Source: Nostoc sp. NMS9
GTDB taxonomy: Bacteria; Cyanobacteriota; Cyanobacteriia; Cyanobacteriales; Nostocaceae
NCBI RefSeq assembly: GCF_017114995.1
Contig: NZ_JABXKL010000093.1
Span: 1 to 59,842 of the forward strand
DNA length: 59,842 bases
Reading direction: 5' to 3'
The position numbers were made by a program, and so were the translations under genes. Shown here piece by piece: positions 53,858 to 59,842 of this stretch. How positions within the stretch are numbered: the stretch's first letter is position 1; every line of letters starts with the position of its first letter. The notes beneath the pieces were generated by a model. It was not told the DNA's origin. It ran no database searches and was given only the letters and a program-made list of their open reading frames with translations.

Positions 53858-55186
53858 TTATTCCTGAGAATTACTTCCTCTTTCTTCGTTATCATTGGGT
53901 AAATCAATTTTTCCTCGTCCATAATTAGCCAAAGTCACCCCTTCTTCTAAATATACAGCAGAGTATTTACTCAACCCAATACGCTGTGCAGAATAAATTC
54001 CTGAATGACCTGAAAATAAATAGCTCACTATACAGCCAATACCAATAAATACCCCCGCTTCCAGACCAAATAGTTCAATTCCCATTAAGGTGGATGCCAA
54101 AGGTGTATTTGCTGCACCCGCAAACACACCCACAAATCCCATTCCTGCTAAGAGTGGTGCAGGTAATGCTAAAAGCAACGATAAAGCATTACCTAAAGTT
54201 GCACCAATAAAAAACAAAGGTGTCACTTCTCCTCCTTTAAAACCTGCTCCTAAAGTTAAAGCAGTCAGACCTAATTTTGCTGCAAAATCCCAAGGAGGTA
54301 GCTGATTGTAGAAAGAATCAACGATAGTTGGAATACCAAGCCCAATATATTTAGTTGTACCACTCAACCCGACAATTGCTGCTATTATTGCACCGCCGAT
54401 AAAAGGACGCAGTGGAGGATAAGATATTTTTGCTTTAAAGAAGTGGCTAATTTGGTGAGTTACTTTAGCAAAGAATCTCGCTACAATTCCAAAAATTGCA
54501 CCTGCAATAATGGCAGAAATCAATCCCCAAATTGTGAGCGTTGGTATAGAGGGAGCGTGTCGGTATGGTGTATGTTGTAAACCAAATAGTAAGGTTACTT
54601 GATTTCCAACGATCGCAGCAATTAAAGAAGGAAAAAGAGCATCGTAATGAATTTTACCAATCGCTAAAACTTCTAGACCAAATACAGTTCCAGCTAAGGG
54701 AGTACCGAAAACTGAAGCAAATCCTCCACTGATACCTGCTGTTAACAAAATTCGTCGATTAGCCCCTTGAAAATGCAATATTTTAGTTAACTGGTCTGCT
54801 AGAGAAGCACCCATTTGTAATGCTGTACCTTCACGACCGACTGAACCACCAAAAAAATGGGTAAGGTCTGTTCCTAGTAAAACAAGAGGAGCCATACGGA
54901 AGGGAATAATATTTTTAGGATTATGAATTTCTTCGAGTAAAAGGTTATTTCCAGCTTCTACAGTCCGACCAAATTGATGATAAATCCAGCCACTTAAGAA
55001 GCCACCAAGAGGAAGCAAGGCGATAATCCAGCGATGCGATTCTCGCCAATCAGTTGCCCATTCCAATGATCCTAAAAGAGCCGCAGAAGCAGTTCCAGCA
55101 AGAATGCCAACTACAAAAGAAATAGGCAACCACTTGATTAGATGAGGTAAGGCAATAAATGGTTCAAACTGACGAAAGTGTTTCAT
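53858..55186 (-). CDS. CLC-F-type fluoride/proton antiporter
   Basis: The 442-residue protein is a CLC-family transporter with ten or more membrane helices. The anion-pathway motifs are changed in the way seen in the fluoride-specific CLC-F branch: GNN (79-81) replaces GSGIP, and GREGT (117-121) replaces GREGP. GGEVTPLFFIGA follows in the second half. CLC-F exports toxic fluoride in exchange for protons. A fluoride riboswitch lies in its leader on the same strand, which strongly supports the function. The start is ATG at 55186. Confidence 0.88.
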   Translation of the reverse strand: MKHFRQFEPFIALPHLIKWLPISFVVGILAGTASAALLGSLEWATDWRESHRWIIALLPLGGFLSGWIYHQFGRTVEAGNNLLLEEIHNPKNIIPFRMAPLVLLGTDLTHFFGGSVGREGTALQMGASLADQLTKILHFQGANRRILLTAGISGGFASVFGTPLAGTVFGLEVLAIGKIHYDALFPSLIAAIVGNQVTLLFGLQHTPYRHAPSIPTLTIWGLISAIIAGAIFGIVARFFAKVTHQISHFFKAKISYPPLRPFIGGAIIAAIVGLSGTTKYIGLGIPTIVDSFYNQLPPWDFAAKLGLTALTLGAGFKGGEVTPLFFIGATLGNALSLLLALPAPLLAGMGFVGVFAGAANTPLASTLMGIELFGLEAGVFIGIGCIVSYLFSGHSGIYSAQRIGLSKYSAVYLEEGVTLANYGRGKIDLPNDNEERGSNSQE

Positions 55187-55260
55187 ACCATGACTCTTTG
55201 AGGTGCGATTTGTAGACAGATACTTTCTACAGGAGAGTCAGGTAATGCATTTAGCCAAGC

Positions 55261-55292
55261 CCTACTCTCCCGCAGTTAGCAAGGAAAGTAGG
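55261..55292 (-). promoter_or_regulatory. candidate expression-platform hairpin of the fluoride riboswitch
   Basis: CCTACTCTCC (55261-55270) and GGAAAGTAGG (55283-55292) can pair with one mismatch. The second arm includes the 3' end of the aptamer (the CCTACT end in RNA sense). Pairing would therefore compete with ligand-bound aptamer folding, as an expression platform should. No long U-tract follows, so the way it acts is not clear. Confidence 0.5.
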
Positions 55293-55357
55293 AGCCATCA
55301 GCCTTCCAGAAGAGAGTTTATCGCGCCAGAAAGGCGGTTTTGGCGAGCTCCATCGCC
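55283..55357 (-). promoter_or_regulatory. fluoride riboswitch (crcB motif)
   Basis: Read on the minus strand, the leader begins GGCGATGGAGCTCGCC (55357-55342), continues AAAACCGCC, and after a variable hairpin ends GGCTGATGGCTCCTACT (55303-55287). These blocks and their order are the conserved fluoride aptamer: P1/P2 with the GGCGATGG element, AACCGCC, and the CUGAUG-CUCCUAC end. The aptamer ends about 100 bases before the CLC-F start codon. It should switch on the exporter when fluoride is present. Confidence 0.92.
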
Positions 55358-55453
55358 GTTAATGATTTAATTAATAATACCATTTTTGCTGTGGGTCAAT
55401 ATCTTTGGTATTCTACGATATAGATAAATAATCTGTATCATTGGCGGTATTAT

Positions 55454-57529
55454 ATGCTGCCATCATCAAAAAATAATTATCAGCCTGTTAAAGATTCTCA
55501 GACAAAACTAGATCGGTTTTTAGTTTGTGGGCTAGGAAGTTTGGGTCAGCATTGTGTTGCAGTCCTAAAAGAGTATGGTGCTATTGTCAATGCTATCGAT
55601 CAAGAACAACCTCAAAATTTGCAGGTATCAAATTTATCAAGTTTATTAGAACAGTTATTAATCGGAGATTGCCGTCAGTCTAGTGTTTTAGAACAGGCAA
55701 ATATTTCTCAATGCCGAACTGTACTTTTAGTCACTGGTAATGAGCGGGTAAATATAGAAGCTGCCTTTGCTGCAAGGCTTTTAAATCCTCAAGTTCGCCT
55801 GGTTGTACGTTCTGACAAACAAAATCTCAATGAACTTTTAAGTCAAACTCTTGGTAATTTTATTGCCTTTGAGCCAAATCAAATTTCTGCTTCTGGCTTT
55901 GCTGTTGCAGCCCTTGGAGATGATAATCTTGGATATTTCCAACTAGAGGAACGCCAATTTCGGGTAGTAAAGCGTCAGATTAAAATGAGTGATAACTGGA
56001 GCAATAAATGGCGTATACATGAACTAAATACTTTATATCGTCGGGTATTAAATCACGCTAATGATTCATCTCCCTTACCTAAAGAGTTTCATCAGTGGGA
56101 ACCAGAAGCGACATTACACCCAGGTGATACGATTATTTATATCGAAGTTACAGAGCAGCTTAAAAGTTTGAAACAACTTGCTACTGTGCGTAAGTACAAC
56201 TGGCAGCAGTTATGGCAAGAAATTGTATTAGGCAGAGCTTGGAATAATTTCAAACAGAAAATAGCATATCTCTTGCGAAGATTCTATCGTTATCAGAGTT
56301 TGCGGGTGGCAATTATCTGTGGAATTACAGTACTTTTTCTTTGGTGTTTTGGAACAATTATTTATATCTTAAATTATCCTGGAAGTAACATAATAGAAGC
56401 ATTTTATGCTACTGTTGTCTTGCTTTTGGGAGGATACGGAGATATATTTGGCGGTGTGAATTTTAAAACCCCACCAGAGCCAGCGCAAAATATGCCAGGG
56501 TGGTTGCGATTGTTTAGCCTCGCACTAACTTTAACGGGTATCGGTTTTGTTGGGGTTTTATATGCATTGCTAACTGATGCTTTGTTAAGTTCAAGGTTTA
56601 AGTTCTTCAATAGTTTTCAGCCATCAATCCCTGAAAAAGACCATGTTGTACTTATTGGATTAAATCGAGTTGGTCAGCGAGTCGCAACTTTGTTACAAGA
56701 ATTCAAGCAACCTTTGGTAGGTATTAGCAGCACAGCACTAAACGCCGATTTTTTCAACAAAATACCACTGATTATTGATAATATTGCTGATGCTCTAGTC
56801 AAGGTAAATCTCGCTAATAGTAAAAGTGTCGTTGTTGTTACGGACGATGACATGGAAAATTTGGAAATAGCTTTGATGGCATACGCTCAGAGTCCTACAA
56901 CTCGTGTGATTATTCGGACTTACGACCAATACTTTCGTGATAACGTAGCACGGTTGTTTCCTTATGCTCAAGTTATTTGCACATCTGCTATTTCAGCAGA
57001 AGTGTTTGCTGCTGCGGCTTTTGGAGAAAATATTCTCAGCTTGTTTAACTTCGATACTCAAGCTATTTTGGTAGTAGAGTATATGATTGAGGCTGGAGAT
57101 ACACTGAATGGATTACTATTGGCTGAGGTTGCTTATGGTTATGGAGTTGTACCAATTTTATATCAAAGCCTCAAGCGATCGCCTGTTAAGTTAATGCCTG
57201 GCGATCATACACAACTTACTATTGGTGATCGCCTGATTGTTTTGGCAAATAGCAATAGCCTCCAGCGGATTGAGCGAGGTGAAATGTTTCCTCGAACTTG
57301 GCAAGTACAGGTGGAGAAAGTTTTAGCCCAAGATGCTATTTTTGATGGTGCAAATGAAATAAGTATAATATCAGGATGTAGCATCGGTACAGCTAGAGAT
57401 TTGATGCATAATTTGCCTGGACTGTTACCAGTAACATTATATAAACAACAAGCTTTGTTACTGGTGCGAAGGCTTAGTAAATTAAGAGTTACAGCCCGAT
57501 TGAAATCATTTTTTGAGGATACAGATTAA
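55454..57529 (+). CDS. two-TM cation channel flanked by two RCK/TrkA-N domains
   Basis: This is a 691-residue protein. An N-terminal RCK domain (GLGSLG, residues 26-31) is followed by a linker, then two membrane helices (about 283-303 and 350-372) around a pore loop, then a second RCK region with GLNRVGQ near 400 and more ligand-binding lobes to the end. The pore loop reads LLLGGYGDIFG (about 320-331) where potassium channels have TVGYGD, so ion choice may differ. The layout recalls bacterial relatives of the CASTOR/POLLUX-type channels. It is divergent from the CLC-F gene and may share control of ion balance. The start is ATG 55454. Confidence 0.8.
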   Translation: MLPSSKNNYQPVKDSQTKLDRFLVCGLGSLGQHCVAVLKEYGAIVNAIDQEQPQNLQVSNLSSLLEQLLIGDCRQSSVLEQANISQCRTVLLVTGNERVNIEAAFAARLLNPQVRLVVRSDKQNLNELLSQTLGNFIAFEPNQISASGFAVAALGDDNLGYFQLEERQFRVVKRQIKMSDNWSNKWRIHELNTLYRRVLNHANDSSPLPKEFHQWEPEATLHPGDTIIYIEVTEQLKSLKQLATVRKYNWQQLWQEIVLGRAWNNFKQKIAYLLRRFYRYQSLRVAIICGITVLFLWCFGTIIYILNYPGSNIIEAFYATVVLLLGGYGDIFGGVNFKTPPEPAQNMPGWLRLFSLALTLTGIGFVGVLYALLTDALLSSRFKFFNSFQPSIPEKDHVVLIGLNRVGQRVATLLQEFKQPLVGISSTALNADFFNKIPLIIDNIADALVKVNLANSKSVVVVTDDDMENLEIALMAYAQSPTTRVIIRTYDQYFRDNVARLFPYAQVICTSAISAEVFAAAAFGENILSLFNFDTQAILVVEYMIEAGDTLNGLLLAEVAYGYGVVPILYQSLKRSPVKLMPGDHTQLTIGDRLIVLANSNSLQRIERGEMFPRTWQVQVEKVLAQDAIFDGANEISIISGCSIGTARDLMHNLPGLLPVTLYKQQALLLVRRLSKLRVTARLKSFFEDTD

Positions 57530-57889
57530 AATAATTCGTAATTCAGTTTTGTAACGGAGATAAGAAAGAAATGCTTAACTGAACTGTATTCCCTTATATT
57601 GGCGAATATTTTTTCCTATTAATTACTAGCAATAAAACAGCAGCGATGTCTACGACGAGCTTCGCTTACGCAAACAAGCTTCCAGTTATAAATGTTGCCT
57701 CTGCTCCCAATGTTTGCCACAACCCACCAGCTAACAAACTAGCAGATAAAAGCGCTAATCCCACAGCCAAGTTGAGGAATCCAAAAGCAGTGCCAGTTCA
57801 GATTCATAACTTTTCTCAATGCAACAGATGTTTCATAAACCAACCTAGCAACAAATTAAATCAAATACAACACTTGTTACAATACCTCT
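57530..57889. other. intergenic region holding a transporter fragment
   Basis: The 360 bases between the channel and the ChrB-like gene contain the minus-strand MFS remnant (57666-57797) and repeat-like GTCTACGACGAGCTTCGC (57649-57666) at its end. A plus-strand frame here overlaps the remnant and is not called. Confidence 0.5.
57666..57797 (-). pseudogene. fragment of an MFS transporter C-terminus
   Basis: On the minus strand about 43 codons read GTAFGFLNLAVGLALLSASL, then LAGGLWQTLGAEATF and ITGSLFA before a TAA. This is the usual last two helices of a major facilitator transporter. A TGA at 57798-57800 closes it upstream and there is no start. The 3' end runs into a repeat-like sequence. 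It is a relic, on the strand opposite the ChrB-like gene. Confidence 0.6.
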
Positions 57890-58441
57890 ATGGATAGAAA
57901 ATCTTGGAATCTATTGGTGTATAAAGTACCCGCACAACCTTCGACACAGCGGGTGTATGTGTGGCGTAAACTCAAGGGATTGGGCGCACTTTATCTACAG
58001 CAGTCGGTGTGCTTGCTACCACAGCGAGAAGACTTGCAGAGCCATTTAAAAGAATTGAAAGCAGACATTACAGCAGGTGGCGGTGAAGCAGATTTATTCA
58101 CCATTTGCATTGATGAACCTGAGCAAAATGTTATGTTGGTAGAGCGTTTCCAACAGCAGGCAGACCAAGAATATCAAGAGTTTTTGGGGCAATGTCGAGA
58201 TTTCCATAGCGAATTGAGCGAGGAACAGAAAATAAGTAATCTCACTTTTGCAGAACTGGAAGAGAATGAAGTGGAACTAACGAAACTGCGTTCTTGGTTG
58301 CCGAAAATCCGCGATCGCGATTTGTTTGATGCCCAAAAATACTCACAAGCCAGTGAAGCTTTGAAGGCGTGCGAATTAGATTTTCAGCTATTTTCCCAAC
58401 AGATATATCAAGCACAAGGAATAGACTCAGAACCTTCATAA
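57890..58441 (+). CDS. ChrB N-terminal-domain-like protein
   Basis: The 183-residue protein begins WNLLVYKVPAQPSTQRVYVWRKLKGLGALYL, then QSVCLLPQRED. This matches the N-terminal domain of the chromate-resistance regulator ChrB as I recall it. The C-terminal ChrB domain is absent; instead a charged helical region follows (about 75-175). No chrA transporter is adjacent, only a relic of an MFS transporter on the other strand. Stand-alone N-domains are common in cyanobacteria and need not relate to chromate. The start is ATG 57890. Confidence 0.65.
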   Translation: MDRKSWNLLVYKVPAQPSTQRVYVWRKLKGLGALYLQQSVCLLPQREDLQSHLKELKADITAGGGEADLFTICIDEPEQNVMLVERFQQQADQEYQEFLGQCRDFHSELSEEQKISNLTFAELEENEVELTKLRSWLPKIRDRDLFDAQKYSQASEALKACELDFQLFSQQIYQAQGIDSEPS

Positions 58442-58727
58442 GTAAATGGATCTTAACTAATGGTGTAGGCATAACCCAATCTAAGCATTACCCTTGTAAT
58501 TTCAGCCTAGATAAACAATTTATTCCTATAGATAGATGCGTTTTTAGTATCTATAAGTATTAATTCTATTACTAAATTAGTATTACTAAAACTTAAGTAG
58601 GAAAACCGTACTTATCTGATAGGTTTTCTGTACCATATATCTAAGTTTAGCTGGATAAAATCAAAATGTAGCTGAAGTAATGCTGTTTTCTAAAAAATTT
58701 ATACAGCATTAGCAGGAGAGCAAAAAT

Positions 58728-59597
58728 ATGACAAATCAATTGAAAACGGCTGCTTTGCTAGCTGCACTAAGTGGTCTTTTGATTGCAATTAGTTACTGGG
58801 TAATTGGTGGTTATAGTGGCTTGATTATCGGGATTGGCTTGGCAGCAGCAACCAACCTGTTTTCCTGGTATCAATCAGATAAAATTGCCCTAGCAGTATA
58901 CCAGGCGCAACCTGTGAGTGCAAGCGAAGCACCAGGACTTTATCGGATGGTGCAGAGATTGAGCGATCGCGCTAACATTCCCATGCCTAAAGTTTATATC
59001 GTTCCAAGCCAAGGTGCTAACGCCTTCGCTACAGGGCGCGATCCAGAACACGCTGCTGTGGCTGTCACTGAAGGTATTCTAAATATATTGCCAGATGATG
59101 AACTCGAAGGTGTTATCGCCCACGAGCTAACCCATATTATTAATCGTGACACTCTCACCCAAGCTGTTGCTGCTACTGTGGCTGGTGCGATCTCATTCCT
59201 AGCCCAAATGGTTAGTTACAGCCTATGGTTTGGCGGTGGTTCACGAGATGATAACAGAGGTGGAAATCCAATAGGAGTTTTATTAACAGTCATGCTTGCG
59301 CCTGTGGCTGCGACAATCATTCAGCTAGTAATTTCGCGCACACGAGAATTTTCCGCTGATGCAGGTTCTGCTAGATTAACTGGTAATCCCCGCGCCTTAG
59401 CTAGAGCATTGCAACGCTTAGAAGCTTCAGCAAAGCAGATGCCTTTAAATGCCAATCCAGCTTATGAGCCGTTATTAATTATCAATTCCATCTCTGGACA
59501 GTTTCTGGGTAACTTATTCTCCAGTCATCCGGCGACAGAAATGCGAGTTGCTGCATTACTAAAATTAGAGCAACAACTGCCAACAAAAACTTATTAA
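58728..59597 (+). CDS. htpX: membrane zinc protease HtpX
   Basis: The 289-residue M48 protease has two N-terminal membrane helices (about 7-45), the zinc site His132-Glu133-xx-His136 in AHELTHIINRD, a further hydrophobic pair (about 150-205) and the third-ligand helix TREFSADAGSARL. HtpX degrades misfolded membrane proteins in the stress response. AGGAG precedes ATG 58728 at normal distance. It stands alone, with about 286 bases of upstream DNA. Confidence 0.93.
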   Translation: MTNQLKTAALLAALSGLLIAISYWVIGGYSGLIIGIGLAAATNLFSWYQSDKIALAVYQAQPVSASEAPGLYRMVQRLSDRANIPMPKVYIVPSQGANAFATGRDPEHAAVAVTEGILNILPDDELEGVIAHELTHIINRDTLTQAVAATVAGAISFLAQMVSYSLWFGGGSRDDNRGGNPIGVLLTVMLAPVAATIIQLVISRTREFSADAGSARLTGNPRALARALQRLEASAKQMPLNANPAYEPLLIINSISGQFLGNLFSSHPATEMRVAALLKLEQQLPTKTY

Positions 59598-59842
59598 TTT
59601 GTCACTAGTCATTAGTTATTTGTCCTTTGTGAAATAAACAAATGACTAATGACTATTAAGATAGGGTGCAATTATTATTGGAGAATAAACTTTGCAATTA
59701 AGGATGTTTTAAGTATGACTTCTAACAATATCGAATCTACTGAATCCATAGTAATTGTAAAAATAAGTTCTGAAACCGACAAATTAGTAGACCTCTTGCA
59801 AAATTATTTTATGGTAAGATGATGGATTTTGCCGTGTGAATC
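59598..59842. other. right-end region with short repeat
   Basis: This stretch contains a short imperfect inverted repeat of TCACTAGTCATTAGTTATTTGT type (59600-59650), a common Nostoc intergenic sequence, and a tiny frame at 59715. The window ends here. Confidence 0.4.
59715..59822 (+). CDS. doubtful 35-residue frame
   Basis: ATG 59715 opens a 35-codon frame (MTSNNIESTESIVIVKISSE and 15 more residues) ending at TGA 59820. A weak AAGGAT lies upstream. The sequence is hydrophilic with one Ile/Val-rich strand. It may be the start of a decayed gene or chance; no family was recognised. Confidence 0.2.
   Translation: MTSNNIESTESIVIVKISSETDKLVDLLQNYFMVR

Noticed and set aside
55212..55230. GTAGACAGATACTTTCTAC as a separate regulatory dyad
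   Set aside because: The arms are only five bases; it lies in the leader after the riboswitch and may be incidental.
57646..57897. Plus-strand frame of 83 codons
   Set aside because: Its opposite strand reads as an MFS transporter end, and the plus reading has no recognisable pattern.

Overview
The window comes from the chromosome of a filamentous, probably heterocyst-forming cyanobacterium of the Nostoc/Tolypothrix/Calothrix kind. Four things point that way. HIP1 octamers (GCGATCGC) occur throughout. Heptamer-type short tandem repeats typical of Nostocales lie between genes (e.g. 1472-1520, 30734-30786, 34946-35056, 49697-49733). Several genes are cyanobacterial (ccmP, sipA, dapL, a PEP-CTERM protein). 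Gene spacing is loose and AT-rich. I found no rRNA, tRNA, CRISPR array or complete insertion sequence. Species was not determined.

Layout. 1-3.4 kb: two small unknown genes, the carboxysome shell protein ccmP and a pentapeptide-repeat gene. 4-8.4 kb: a secreted PQQ-type sugar dehydrogenase, then the glycolate dehydrogenase pair glcE-glcF on the minus strand. 8.8-11.9 kb: a minus-strand sulfonate-type operon (ribbon-helix-helix/TOBE regulator, ssuD remnant, beta-carbonic-anhydrase-like gene, ssuE), divergent from a lone modA; two nested miniature elements follow. 12.2-16.1 kb: thioredoxin-type peroxidase, sipA, a Spy/CpxP-like periplasmic protein and a divergent NarL-type two-component system. 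16.3-25.6 kb: accessory genes (macro domain, deaminase, K+ channel, phosphoribosyltransferase, SDR, SsuA-like binding protein, CadD-type exporter, Uma2 nuclease).

25.8-35 kb: housekeeping genes ligA and glgB, then an FtsL-like protein with the division transpeptidase ftsI. 35-42.5 kb: a haem-oxygenase-fold di-iron protein, a small methyltransferase, a HAF/PEP-CTERM protein, a glycerophosphodiesterase, an OvoA-type iron enzyme and a membrane fatty-acid hydroxylase. 42.7-44.2 kb: strong hairpins and a small three-gene cassette whose last gene is broken by a TGA. 44.4-51.8 kb: ilvC, DUF1003, DUF4349, type II NADH dehydrogenase, dapL and a second Uma2 gene.

51.8-57.5 kb is the most interesting block: an RloA/RloB-type ATPase plus Toprim-like defence pair, then a CLC-F-type fluoride transporter preceded by a fluoride riboswitch, with a divergent RCK-pore-RCK cation channel beyond it. 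The window closes with a transporter fragment, a ChrB-N-like protein and the protease htpX.

The best leads are the fluoride riboswitch with its probable expression platform, the RHH-TOBE regulator facing modA, the Spy-like gene and sensor system with three AGTCATG half-sites between them, the RloAB pair, and several genes altered by repeats, deletion or a nonsense codon.
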